From Aldrovandia affinis (lineage: Eukaryota; Chordata; Actinopteri; Notacanthiformes; Halosauridae), in the NCBI GenBank assembly GCA_029706075.1, contig JAINUG010000020.1, forward strand, positions 2,371,625-2,435,624: DNA of 64,000 nucleotides, written 5' to 3'. The position numbers were made by a program, and so were the translations under genes. The notes below the pieces were generated by a model that did no database searches, was not told where the DNA came from, and was given only the letters and a program-made list of their open reading frames with translations. Positions 43,949-59,569 of this stretch are shown here, piece by piece. Each line of letters starts with the position of its first letter. Position 1 is the first letter of the stretch.

Positions 43949-45172
43949 ATGGCCCGAGTCCTGCTGCTGTGTGCACTGCTGGTGTCTCTGTGCTGCTCCA
44001 GAAGGGCGCTCAGCACTGGGGTGAGTATTCCCCATCCCAGACACTCATGGAGTGTCCACAGTTCACAGTCTCCTCTGCTCCTGTGATTGAAATCCTCCGA
44101 GTTAACCTTTCTCATGAAACCATTTAACTCTCGCTGCCAGCTACTGAGGCACTTGGGTTACTGACAATTGTTTATGCTTGCTTAAAGACAATTAGTAGTG
44201 TCTGAGGGTTTAAAAACAAGGTTCTTGGTCAGTTCAGCTTTAATAACAATTATTTTACTTCCTAAAAAGAACATTATCTTGGAGTGTTTACCTGAAAGTC
44301 CCGTGTTAGTGTGTCCTACATTAGGTATAATTTGGCTGTCATTGTTCATGCCCTAATTTGTATAGCGATCATGAGAAAGTGAGACACTGGTATATTGTAT
44401 GGCTTCCAGGTTGCTTTTGAATGAAATGTATATGAATGTCTGGAATAGTATTGTGCTGATAGAACTGAGTTACTGGCCTGCCATATAAGAAGTTTGCATA
44501 GCATTTACGATCTTAGAGAATCAAGAATAAGCCCTGCACACTGATTGTCACACGAATATGGAATCATTTCATTGTCATATAGACCTCTGTCACCATTTCC
44601 ATACCTGCCAAAAGCTTATTGCATATGTATCATAATATATCTTTAGTTGGATTTAAGACCTGAAACGTTCAAAAAAATGTAACTAGACTTGGAATTCATT
44701 CTGCTTGCTTCTCCAGCCCATTTGTTTTTATGCTCAGTCCAAATGAAAACCTGATTAGTTCCCCCCACTCTCTTTCAGGCATATGAGCGGGATATCCAGT
44801 GCGGGCTGGGGTGGTCAGCCTGTAGTTACAGGGGTTGCATATGTGCGCCCCATCGGGGATGGAGGGAGACGAGTGCCACCCTTTCAGCCACAAGGTGGAG
44901 GACGACCCTCCCCAGGAATTGAACTACATCACAGCTGAGAAAATAGCCCAGTACCCAGGTGGAGCCAGTAGCAGAAGATCAATGCTGGTTGTGCTGTACA
45001 TAACACAAAGCTCATGCATGGGTGACTACTGGCGCACGCCGTGCTCCCAGCTAACCACTGTGCTCCTGCCTACTGCCTACGGAGTCTGCTCATCACACTT
45101 GGTTGTGGAATTCAAGGAAATGTATTTGTATAACATACCATTCTCAGCAGTTGCAGAGTTTATTAAACATGT
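43949..45172 (+). pseudogene. prok1: Decayed prokineticin gene (prok1-like)
   Basis: Exon 1 (43949-44020) encodes a signal peptide, MARVLLLCALLVSLCC, then RRALSTG, and has a GTGAGT donor. Exon 2 (44779-44894), after a ctttcag acceptor, reads AYERDIQCG in one frame and MCAPSGMEGDECHPFSHK in another, then a GTGGAG donor. Family members have AVITG before ACERD and MCTPLGREGEECHPGSHK. Exon 2 is 116 nt where 126 nt is expected, a 10-nt loss that removes the Cys-Cys pair. A TAG stands where a Trp codon is expected, and the first cysteine is Tyr. A weak exon 3 trace may lie near 45055-45172. Functional prokineticins are secreted, disulfide-rich ligands of two G-protein-coupled receptors; this copy cannot make one. 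Orientation next to slc16a4 fits the conserved order. Confidence 0.8.
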
Positions 45173-45547
45173 ATGAATAGTCAGAAAAACGTGTTAAATA
45201 TATTAACTGATGTTAAGGACCAACCTCAAAGTAGTACCTTGCACAACTGCTAAATGCCCAGTAAATGTAAAACAATTTACTGGTAGACGTGGACAGCCTT
45301 GTAGAATAAATGTTTTTATACAGAAATCAGAATTTTATGCAACTTGTTTTTGTTTTACAGTTTTGCATGTTTTCACCTTTTTACATTTGCTACTAAAAAG
45401 TTTTTTTTAAATTTACAGGTATTTTTTCCATCTGCATTCCACACAGATGTTTGTTCATAATCCTCTGTCTTCGAAATCATTCCATGAGCCCAGTTCTACA
45501 CTTCACCTGTATTAGTAATTCCAGAATCCCTACTGAATACCCTATGG

Positions 45548-45740
45548 CAGTGGTTCTCAAACCTCTCCTCAGGGACCCCCAGCCAGTCCATGTATTTGTT
45601 CAATTCCACCACCAGCACACCTGATTCAACTCATTACTACTTAACAAGCGTTGATGAGTTGAATCAGGTGTGCTGGTGGTGGAATTTAACAAATACACGG
45701 ACTGGCTCGGGGTCCCCGAGGAGAGGTTTGAGAACCACTG
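45548..45740. mobile_element. Palindromic hAT MITE
   Basis: The ends are cagtggttctcaaacctctc and its complement. The whole 193 bp folds back on itself around 45640. It has a perfect 8-bp target duplication ccctatgg at 45540-45547 and 45741-45748. Confidence 0.9.
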
Positions 45741-46527
45741 CCCTATGGTATTGTTGATCCACAAGATGGTGCCATTTTCCCCTGTCCATTTGGTGTTTTG
45801 TTTTTCATGATCTCTGTCACAGGTACCATTTCCTGGAATAAGGCAACACCCCACTTGCCCCTGTTGTCCCTACCTGGTGTGCACCAGGAACACAGACAAC
45901 ATATACAGATATAAAGAAGACTTAAACATGGAGTTTTAATGGCATGGACAAGGGATATTGAGAACAACAGAACATTCAATGTTGTGAATACAAATGAGAA
46001 TATTTACCCTATCTGTACTAAATATATCCTAGATAAAAAGAACATCAAAAACACAAGACTTACTGATGTGGTTATGGTCCAAGAGACCCTCAAGTTCCCC
46101 CAGGACCCAGAGAGAGATGAGAGAAGGCAATCACAGGTAGAACAAATACGTTTATTTTCACCCAATGTGTGCACAGGGAGAGCCGCCAAGCCAACGCTCT
46201 GAAGACATCTACTAACACACATTATAGAAAACATGGTGGAATCTTCACACCCCTCCCTGCTGTGCCCTCCCATCAATATCTGGCGTGATGAATACATTTA
46301 CATACATTTCCCATTCAAGTGTTTATGGTCACCTAACACCCCAAACCTGGGCGGGTCCGTGCTAAGGATGGTACATGTCCACACTCCATTGGGTGAAGAT
46401 GACCTCCAAGCCCTCAACCACATGGATCATATTTAACATCAGTGTTCCCATAACATAAGATATGCTCAGGTCCTGCCATCGACGGCGCCTCTCCAAGGGC
46501 TGAGAGAAGACAGAAGAGAACAGATAA

Positions 46528-46715
46528 TATGGCTATTGTAGCAAGGTTGCAGGGGTGGCCACCATGCCAGGTGGTGAGTGGATGAAAGACCAAACAAAAG
46601 AACTACAGTTAAATAGGCCAACGGCCAATTTATTATCCTTTTACAAAATAATACCAACAAAACACAAAAATAAAGCAGTTCACTCCAAAACTATGCAAAT
46701 TGAGTGAAACAGCAA
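46528..46715 (+). repeat. Repeat shared with 47753-47935
   Basis: Both start with a tagcaaggt(t/g)gcagggg-like block and run colinearly through caggtggtga, atggatgaaagacc, ataataccaacaaa and aaataaagcagtt at high identity. They may be remnants of an LTR-like or gene-flanking duplication; no terminal features were fixed. Confidence 0.6.
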
Positions 46716-46724
46716 CAAAAACCA

Positions 46725-46835
46725 GCAGGAGCCAGCGGCGAGGGGCCCCCAGGGAGGCCGGCAGGAGCCAGCGGCGAGGGGCCCCCAGGGAGGCCGGCAG
46801 GAGCCAGCGGCGAGGGGCCCCCAGGGAGGCTGGCG
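46725..46835 (+). repeat. GC-rich 36-bp minisatellite, three units
   Basis: Three near-identical tandem units of ggagccagcggcgaggggcc, then cccagggaggccggca. The array lies in a GC-rich block (46716-47030) with no supported gene. Confidence 0.85.
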
Positions 46836-47121
46836 ACGGCAGGGCATGAGGGAGAGGACCTCTAGCAAGGGAGGAGTGCTGGGGCTAGAGAAGGGGCTGC
46901 AGCACCTCCTTCCCACCCATAGGCTCCTCTGCCCGGGCAAAGCCCGCCACCAGACTAAGGTCTGCCATCCACTCTTCCGGGCATCCACTCTAGCGGCCTG
47001 GCCCTCCCGGGGCCACACTCCCAGGCTCTGGGCTTGGTCTACCTCTTCACTTTGCCTTCACCTTTTCTGCATTTTTTTTTTTTTTGGGAAAGAAGCGAGA
47101 TATATATAATATATATATATA

Positions 47122-47674
47122 CACTACCGTTCAAAAGTTTGGGGTCACCTGCTGGAAACTATTTTGATCTCATAATTGACAATGCTTTACACCGTATACA
47201 TTTCTGTAAATACTTTAAAATGACAAAAAACACATGTAACAATGAACAAAATGAACATCAAAGAAATGTTAAAGAAAATTATATTGAAAATTGAATCTTG
47301 GATTCATCAAAATAGTCACCCTTTGGTGTGAGAATAGCCTCACAAACAGTGGCCATTCGGTTAATAAGTTTTAGCAGGAAATCACCCGACATGTTTTCCC
47401 AGCTATCCTGCAGCAATTCCCAGAGAAACTTGTGGGTTGCTTTGCTTTGACTCTTCCTTTCCAGTTTGTCCCATACAAGTTCTATGGGATTGAGGTCTGG
47501 ACACTGGGCAGGCCAGGTCTTTAGTTTGAGTTGTTGTTCACATTCCTCCTTCACCAGATAGTTCTTGCACAACTTTAAGGTGTGTTTTGGGTCGTTATCT
47601 TGCTGAAGAATGAAGGAGTGCCCGATTAGCCATAGTCCAGATGGAAGGTGACCCCAAACTTTTGAACGGTAGTG
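47122..47674 (-). mobile_element. Internally deleted Tc1 element B
   Basis: It has TA borders (47120-47121 and 47675-47676) and inverted ends cactaccgttcaaaagtttg. The minus strand keeps the transposase end (PAQCPDLNPIELVWDKLERK to about 47279), with the catalytic Glu but no DNA-binding part. Its internal junction (ccttccatctgga next to ggcactccttcattcttcag) is the same as in 40301-40862, although the termini differ. Confidence 0.9.
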
Positions 47675-47752
47675 TATATTAAGTAATTAATAACAGAAAA
47701 TCTTCATCCACTCAACCACCAGGGACAATTAAATTGCCCGCATTCTCCACCA

Positions 47753-47935
47753 TATATAGCAAGGTGGCAGGGGTGGCCACCATGCCAGGTGGTGAATGGA
47801 TGAAAGACCAAACAAAACTACAGTTCGATAGGCTAATGGCCACTTTATGATCCTTTTACTAAATAATACCAACAAAGCACGAAAATAAAGCAGTTAACTC
47901 CAAAAGTATGCAAATAGAGGGAAATAGCAACACAA
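47753..47935 (+). repeat. Second copy of 46528-46715
   Basis: Same order and orientation as the copy at 46528. The sequences after the shared block differ: minisatellite there, a ggcatggcaggctgtgc block here. Confidence 0.6.
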
Positions 47936-48239
47936 ACCAGCACTTCTGCCTCCATGCCCCAAAAAACTCTCATCAGGCATGGCAGGCTGTGCTAATGGCC
48001 TAATGAAGGCAATGGCTCACAGCTGAGTTGATTGCTCATTAGCCTGCTTGTAAGTGAGGCCGCTGTTGTCCAAGGCCCTGTAGTCCTCTCCAGGCTGTGG
48101 GAGGGAACAGGAATACCTGACAGCAGCCAAAAGGGAGGCATAGCCCTCTCTACTCCTCCCTCCACCTTTCCCAGTGTCACACTATGTATTGAAGTGAGTG
48201 TAGGTGAGAGTAGATTTACTATATGTGCATGTACATTGA

Positions 48240-48455
48240 AACATTACATTTCAATAACACCGGAAAAATTGAGGTGTTCTAAAAAATGTACATTATTTTT
48301 CAGTTTTTGGTAACCTAAACTTTTAACTTTTAACCTCTGGCAGTTTACCGCTTACCTTTGTACCATTTCAGGTTATTCACTGGACTTGAACTGCTTAAAT
48401 TTCAGTAAAAACTGGAAAATTGGTGTGTTCTAAAACATTAGACCAGTAGTGTATA
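48240..48455 (+). mobile_element. Tc1-type terminal fragment
   Basis: Two related aaactggaaaattggtgtgt-type segments are followed by ctaaaacattagaccagtag, which resembles the right terminus of a fish Tc1 family. No transposase was seen. Confidence 0.35.
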
Positions 48456-49307
48456 CCTGATTCGTTTGGAATGTGCAGACGTGGAAATGATAGAAGTGTA
48501 CAGAACAGAGGAACAGACATTAAAGAACAGAAAAGAATCAAATCAACTGAGGTAGTTGGTGTCTCATATCAAGGTATTCGTTTGAACCTTGATCAACAGC
48601 TTCAAATAATTCAGTGCAATGAGTCCGGATCAAATAAACATTCACAATAATCTATGGCTTCACTCATATCTCCTAACAAGGCCAGCTGCTCAAAGGTCAA
48701 GATAACTTGAAATGTTCACTTCTCATGCATTCCATTTGGGTGAGGCATCTTTTTGCAGAGCACAGCAAATTTAACAACAATTTCACATAGACAAAGTTCT
48801 TGGCAATAACACATCTGACCGTCTGTCTGACATTTTACAACAGCAAGATGAGGTCCCGTGTCTTGTTAATCAAACAGATTCTCTGTTACAAAAACCTTTA
48901 CATATCAATTTATTTTCTTATACAAATCTAAACTTCCACACAATTTATATTTTTATAAAAGAACTACAGTATGTGTGTGATTTCACATTATACTGTATAT
49001 TCCAATAAATAAAAGTGCCTTCCAACTCCACCACATCACTTACCTCTGTATTTTCATGTGGTGTTACTGCACAGAGCATGCTATAAGAATTTTAATTTCA
49101 ATATGTTTTCTCCTTTGCCCTCCTGTATTATGATATTCTTATGTATTACTTCAGTATATGTAAATATATTTTGTTGCATGATTTAAGAATGAGAATGGCC
49201 ATTCTGAGCTTATCTGCATTTATAGGCTGAGATTAAAGTGCAAAATATGGTTCTGCCTCAAACTATTCAAATGTATTTATTTCTTACACAGAAAAAATTG
49301 ACAACAC

Positions 49308-50048
49308 TGTCAGAAACGGTGTCGGAAAACCAGGCGCGGACCCAGAAATGCAATAATGGCTTTTATTGCATACACAGGCAAAGGTCATACAGGGGTAAAT
49401 AGAGCAATGCAGGGATCCAAAGAATGGTCGGGGACAGGCAGAGTTCGTTGCGGGCTTCAGGGGTATCAGGGGCAGGCAAGGCGTAGTCAGTGGGCAGGCG
49501 AAGGTCGAAAACGTGAAAGCAGTCCAGGGAACACAGGGAGGAGCGGGAACGAGACTGGGATAAGGACGAACACTGGAGCACAAGCACGAACACAAACACG
49601 ATGAAACTAGACGCGGGGAAACAGCGATAACGCTGGAGAGTAGTGTAAGCATAAGCAAAGCACAAGACAATCTGGCAACGAACATGGAAAACACACAGCT
49701 TAAATACATTTAGACATAACGAGAAACAATCAGGAATAGACATGAATGCAGCTGACTGCAATCAGACACATGAGGAATTAAGTGAAAACGATAATACAAT
49801 AACGAGACAATCAGGAAATGAACATGGGAAACGAACAGCTAACTACATCAGACATAACGAGAAACAATCAGGAATTAACAGGAATGCAGCTAACTGCAAT
49901 CAGACACATGAGGAACAGGTGAAAACGATAATACAATGACAAGACTGGGAACAGGTAAGTGAAAGTGAAAACACGGACCAGACAACCAGAAAAACATGGA
50001 ATAAATGAAAACACTTAATTACGGGGAACACGAACACGAGACGTGACA
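49308..50048. mobile_element. Solo LTR with internal duplication
   Basis: It starts TGTCAGAAACGG and ends GACGTGACA, with a perfect 5-bp target duplication aacac at 49303-49307 and 50049-50053. A segment of about 136 bp (ataacgagaaacaatcagga through caatcagacacatgaggaa) is present twice, near 49713-49790 and 49850-49920. Orientation is uncertain. No internal sequence remains. Confidence 0.8.
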
Positions 50049-50461
50049 AACACATTATGTTGGGGCACTTATGAAAATAATTTTCAAACGTATTCAAATC
50101 AAAGGACGCAAAGTGCCAAGGGGGTCCTATTTTTCTCAATGAGTGATTTCAATGTCTCTTGTTCTTCATTTGCTTGCATCTTACGGGTTGTTGGTCATCA
50201 ATAAACTGTAGTGCCATTTGGGGTGGGGTGACACTCAAGGACCTTTCCAGAGGGTGTAGGCACTTGAAGAATGCAGAAGAGGCAGTATTTCAAACAAAAC
50301 GATACTTTTATTAACTGAATCTTGACAAAAAAACACATAAAAGGGTGGGGTAATCAGAAAACCAAACGCATCCACAATCCTTATCTTTGTCTTCGTCCGT
50401 AATCCACAGTCCACATCCAATTCAGTTCCTCAAACAATACAATATTCGGTACACAAAACGG

Positions 50462-50582
50462 ATTGGCGACCTGTCCAGGGTGTATTCCTGCCTCTCGCCC
50501 GGAACGCATGCTGGGATAGGCTCCAGCCCCCCCCCCGCGACCCTGACCAGGAATAAGCGGCTTAGATAATGGATGGATGGAT
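50462..50582 (+). mobile_element. 5'-truncated tRNA-type SINE
   Basis: It begins inside the SINE body (attggcgacctgtccagggt) and ends in the (tgga)n tail. It has a perfect 14-bp target duplication ggtacacaaaacgg at 50448-50461 and 50583-50596. Same family as 8751-9127. Confidence 0.9.
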
Positions 50583-50640
50583 GGTACACAAAACGGGGTC
50601 CTCAAACAATCCACGTCAAACACAAACAGCAATCCAAAAA

Positions 50641-50765
50641 CAATTCTCTCTCACTCTCACTCTCTTACACTCTCTTACTCTCTCTTACTCTCTCTTACTC
50701 TCTCTTACTCTCTCTTACTCTCTCTTACTCTCTCTTACTCTCTCTTACTCTCTCTTACTCTCTCT
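50641..50765 (+). repeat. (TCTCTTACTC)n microsatellite
   Basis: About twelve copies of a 10-bp pyrimidine-rich unit, inside the solo LTR. The reading frames across it are artefacts of the repeat. Confidence 0.9.
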
Positions 50766-50999
50766 CCAACACTCCACCCTACTCCACCACATCCATGTGA
50801 AACAAAACAGTCCTTTTTATAACTCCCCAAATTTATGTCAGCTGCCAGTAGTCCTCATTGCTTCACTTGTTTCAGGTGTGGGACTGCAGGCTGCTGGGAA
50901 CTGTATTTCTCTTGGTTCTAGTGGGTCCCAAGAGTTAAAGGGACAGGCAGCCATTTCCTTGTACTGCCCCTTGGGATGCCACAAAACACTAACAGTGAT

Positions 51000-52900
51000 C
51001 TCCATTCATACTGTTTTGCATTCACTATTACACCTCCAACAAGTCCACAAAATGCTACATGGACAGTACCACACTCCACCTGCAATCATACCGGAGCAGG
51101 TCGAAATCACTGAACAAATCATTGTGCCAATCTGAATACTGTGTTATGCTATACAATGCTGCCCTAAGCTAGTTGTCCAGCAACAGACAGACACGTACAG
51201 TACGACATACTCTGGTGTCTTGATTCTGGAACCTTATTATACAGGAGCTAATGGAGCCAGGGCGATATCTGTGTGTCTCTGAAGCACTCTTCAGGTTGCA
51301 GGTAGATGTCAAACTGAGAGATTCCCCCATCGTGCCAATCTTACACAGGGTGGTTATATGTAACCCTAGCTGTTATCCGTCTGGTGCTGAACCTGTATCA
51401 TGTGAATGTCAGTGTCATGTGCATCACCTGAATGTGTATCATGCCTGCAGTGGTGATGTTGTTGATTGGTTGAAGTTTAATTGAACATCACACATGTGTT
51501 ACAGATGTGAAAAAAATACATATCTTTTCTTTTTGTTTCAGATTTTTCCCCATATTTAGTAGCCAATTGTACCTCCTTTTCATGTCAACTAGCATAAGAG
51601 TAATATAATTTAGTTTCTTCAAAACATGCATACAGAATTCAGGTATTAAGTATATGTTTTGCATCATCTTGATACATTGATCCTTCATAACTGTAATACG
51701 CCTGGATGTATTTGACTTTTGCATTAGCACTACAACACTTCATTGCTCAGAGAAGCACAGGTGATGAGATGACGATTTAAACCAGGTCAAAGTCAAGAAG
51801 AACAGAAAGGAACATCGGACGGAGGTGACAGAAATTGAGCCATCATGTCTCCAGCGATGAATCCATGTTTTGTCAAGACCACGCCACTGAACATGGCATG
51901 CAGTTGGATACACTAATTATTGTGTGCAATGGACCAATTGATCCGGAAAACTGAGTGATAATCTAGGCAGCATTATGAAGAAAAATGATCTCCTCAGTCA
52001 GAATTCAGGTCAGCCAGCATGTCAAGCAAGCTCCCAGTAAATATTTTAGTTAGCTAATCTCAGGACAATGTTAGGTTTCTAAATGTATAAAAAAAAATTA
52101 AGTGCAGACTTTTCCCCAATAATAACTATTTACCTTCCTGCTTTTTGCACTAGTAGATTGTTTGGTAGCAGAAATGGAAAGAAACGTGATCTCTCTTAAT
52201 CTCCCTTGGTTGGCTAGGGAATGCTCGAGAAAGGGCATTGTGAAAATGAATGCAATGGAAATACAAACCAGAATCCAGACAGCTTTTTTGATTGTTGATC
52301 ATGAAAAAAAGGTTCTCCTAGTTTCAGTTCCAACAGTGGAAAAGGAGACAATATAGTAACATTCTCACAAGCATATAAAACAAAAAAAAGTATATTTTCT
52401 TTGTGCATCAGGTTTTCCACTGCCCACATCACAGCTAGATGTTTTTGTGGTTTTCTAAGTTTTTTTATATTTTCTTTCACCGTATACTTTTATTAATTAA
52501 AAAGATAATATGCTACAGTTTCTGCCTTCCTATTATCATCTTATTTCATGTTTGAATTTTTCACTATTTAGATTTTTTAAAACGACTATATATTTCCAAT
52601 TTCAATATTTATCAAATGTGAAGAACAATATCAGATGTGTGAATGCTAGTTGTTCAAATGAATGAACAAAAGGAACAGGGAAGCAGTTGTGTCTCATAAA
52701 AAATGTGACGCAAACTGAACATATCTTTCAAGGAAGCTTATCATCAAGAATGTGAAATACTTGGCAGTCAGCCATGTTTACCAACTCGATAATGCAACAT
52801 TAACCTGGTAAGATTAAAGGCATCCTTGTCCTTGTAAATTTGGTATTAAAGGTCAAATGCAACAGTTTCGAGAAATATAGATTTCAATGCTTACAATATT
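51000..52900. other. Intergenic, no recognised features
   Basis: AT-rich DNA between the solo LTR and the Tc1 mosaic. Short frames on both strands lack domains. A CA/TA-rich run begins near 52920. Confidence 0.5.
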
Positions 52901-52957
52901 TAATAGTGTGTACAGTATATACAAACACACATGCACACACACATATATATATATATA

Positions 52958-55376
52958 CAGTGGGTTCGGAAAGTATTCAGACCCCCTTAAATTTTTCACT
53001 CTTTGTCATATTGCAGCCATTTGCTAAAATCAATTAATTTCATTTTTTTTCCTCGTTCATGCACACACAGCACCCAATATTGTCAGAAAAACACAGACTT
53101 GTAGAAATTTTTGCAGATTTATTACAAAATAAACACTGAAATATCACATGGCCATAAGTATTCAGACCCTTTGCTGTGACACTTGTATATTTAACTCAGG
53201 TGCTGTCCAATTCTTCTGATCATCCTTGAGATGGGCCTACACCTTCATTGGAGTCCAGCTGTGCTTAATTATATTGATTGGACTTGATTTGGAACGGCAC
53301 ACACCTGTCTATGTAAGGTCCCACAGTTGACAGTGCATGTCAGAGTAAAAACCAAGCCATGAAGTCCTAGGAACTCTCCATATACCTCCGAGATAGAATT
53401 GTGTTGAGGCATAGATCTGGGGAAGGGTATAAAAACATTGCTAAAGCCTTGAAAGCACCCAGGAGAACAGTGGGCTCCATCATTGTGAAATGGAATAAGT
53501 TTGAAACCACCACAACTCTTCTTAGAGCTGGCCGTCTGGCCAAACTAAGTAACCGGGCAAGAAGGGACATGGTCAGGAGGTGACCAAGAACCCAATGGCC
53601 ACTCTAAGAGAGCTTCAGAGTTCCTCTGCAGCGATGGGAGAACCTGGTAGAAGGACAAACATCTCTGCAGCACTCCCATCAATCAGACCTTTATGGTAGT
53701 GGCTAGACGGAAGCTACTTCTGAGTGAAAGGCATATGACAGCCCACCTGGAGTTTGCCAAATGGTACTTAAAGGACTCTAAGAGCATCAGGAAAAAGATT
53801 ATCCGGTCTGATGAGACACAAATTGAAATTTTTGGCCTGAATGCCAAGTGCTAGCATAAAGGTCTGATTGATGGGAGTGCTGCAGAGATGTTTGTCCTTC
53901 TACCAGGTTCTCCCATCGCTGCAGAGGAACTCTGAAGCTCTCTTAGAGTGGCCATTGAGTTCTTGGTCACCTCCCTGACCATGTCCCTTCTTGCCCGGTT
54001 ACTTAGTTTGGCCAGACGGCCAGCTCTAAGAAGAGTTGTGGTGGTTTCAAACTTATCCTATCTTCTAGCCACGCTAGCCATAATTATAGGCAACCGGGCC
54101 TGCCCATGTCTCTAAGTATGCTGGGATTTGAATTGCTTAATTAACTCAGGAACAACACCTGTGTGGAAGCACCTGCTTTCACTATATTTCGTGTCACTCA
54201 TCTACCCAAGTGTTTCCACCTTAATAGACACTTTATTGGGCACCACTCGGCCTTTATGGTAGTGGGTAGATGGAAGCATGGAGTAAAAGGTATATGGCAG
54301 CCTGCCTAGAATTTGCCAAACGGCACTTAAAGGACTCTGAGAGCATGAGGAAAAAGATTATCTGGTCTGATGAGGCAAAAATTGAACTCTTTGGCCTGAA
54401 TGCCAAGCGCTACCATAAGTAGCCTGATTGATGGAGCGCTGCAGAGATGGTTGTCCTTCTGCCAGGTTCTCCCATCGCTGCAGAGTGGTCATTGGTTTCT
54501 TGCTCACCTCCCTGACTAAGGCCCTTCTTGTCCAGTTTCTGAGTTTAGTCGTACGGCCAGCTCTAAGAGGAGTCGTAGTGTTTCCAAAGTTCTTCCATTT
54601 CACAATGATGGAGCCCACTGTGCTCCTGGGAACTTTCAATGTTTTAGCAATGTTTTTATGCCCTTCCCCAGATCTATGCCTCAACACAATTCTATCTCGG
54701 AGGTCTATGGAGAGTTTCTTGGACTTCATGACTTGGTGTTTGCTCTGACATGCACTGTGAACTATGGGACCTTATATAGACAGGTGTGTGCCTTTCTAAA
54801 TTATGTCCAATCAATTGAATTTGCCACAGATTCTAGATACCGTAGTTTTCGCACTATAAAGCGCACCTGAATATAAGCCGCACCAGCTAAATTTAGGGAA
54901 AAAAACAAATGTGTACATATACAAGCCGCACTGGACTATAAGCCGCAGGTGTTTTAATGTTTAATTACCATATGTAAGGGTTCGTGCACAGAGTTTAAAG
55001 GTGGTGGACCGTAACCGTAAAAATCCATAGATTAGCCGCACTGTTGTATAGGCCGCAGGGTTCAAAGCATGGGAAAAAAGTAGCGGCTTATAGTCCGAAA
55101 AATACGGTTTTTCAGTTCCAGATATATCAAGGATGATAAAAGGAAACATGATACATCTGAGCTCAATTTGGAGTGTCATAGCAAAGGGCCTGAACACTTA
55201 TGTAAATAACATATTTCAGTTTTATATTTTTAAGAAATGTCAAAACAATGTGTCATTATGGGGTATTGTGTGTAGATTGATGGCAAAAAATAATATTTAA
55301 TCCATTGTAAATTAAGTCTATAATACAACAAAGTGTGGAAAAAGTGAAGGGGCCTGAATACTTTCCGAAGTCACTG
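52958..55376. mobile_element. Mosaic of inverted Tc1-type pieces
   Basis: The outer ends are an inverted pair (cagtgggttcggaaagtatt on the left, cagtgacttcggaaagtatt complemented on the right). Inside are a plus-strand transposase start (53358-53690, RHRSGEGYKNIAKALKAPRR), a C-terminal piece (53697-53860), an inverted copy of the start region (53862-54060), a fragment of the 19708-type family (54061-54235), another C-terminal piece (54240-54420) and a second inverted start region (54430-54830, minus frame 54729-54358). No intact transposase remains. At least two Tc1 families are joined. Confidence 0.75.
54839..55108. mobile_element. MITE with accgta...tacggt ends
   Basis: The inverted ends accgtagttttcgcactata and the complement of tatagtccgaaaaatacggt are a widespread fish MITE terminus. 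The interior repeats ataagccgca several times. It is inserted in the Tc1 mosaic. Confidence 0.7.
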
Positions 55377-55385
55377 TGTATATTT

Positions 55386-55751
55386 ATGTAAGTGTAGCTC
55401 CCACTTAAAGCCCAGTTAATTAATCCTATGATGTGTTTATCTCCTTTGCAACGTCATAAATGGTCTGTGCTTCAAAATCACATTAGCAAACTAAATAAAC
55501 ACTTTAAATAAATGAATTTGCACTTTTTCTTTGACTTTGTTCTCAAGGACATTAACATAGCAACCACTATTATTATTATTATTATCCACACTTGTAGATA
55601 TCTTGATTCTCATTATGAGTTGTGTAGTGTTTTCTTATCATCTTGCTAGAGAGAGGGAGAAAGTTAACATGGCCCGCATTAATATAAAAGCAAGAGCAGC
55701 TGTCTCTCAGTCTCACATAAAGAACAAGACGAAAAGAAGCCAATCCACACT
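55386..55751 (+). promoter_or_regulatory. Pepsinogen promoter region
   Basis: TATAAAAG at 55683-55690 lies about 62 bp upstream of the ATG, fitting a start site near 55713. The whole region from gtgtagctcccacttaaagc is repeated almost exactly upstream of the second gene (62683-63019, TATAAAAG at 62952-62959), so the duplication carried the promoter. Confidence 0.7.

Positions 55752-59569
<3,818 letters not shown>

Larger units (their letters stand above)
50207..50983 (-). mobile_element. Solo LTR carrying a SINE and a microsatellite
   Basis: On the minus strand it starts TGTGGCATCCCAAG at 50983 and ends at 50207. A 4-bp target duplication aaac lies at 50203-50206 and 50984-50987. A TATA-like ttataaaaagg lies near 50820 (minus) at the expected promoter position. 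A SINE sits at 50462-50582 and a (tctcttactc)n array at 50641-50765. Confidence 0.75.

Noticed and set aside
45055-45172. Third exon of the prokineticin relic
   Set aside because: Only weak resemblance (a CSCL-like start, VCSS, and an NIPF end) with frame breaks; mentioned but not claimed as an exon.
50569-51135. 188-codon frame with Leu/Ser/Tyr repeats
   Set aside because: Translation of the 10-bp microsatellite and LTR sequence, not a gene.
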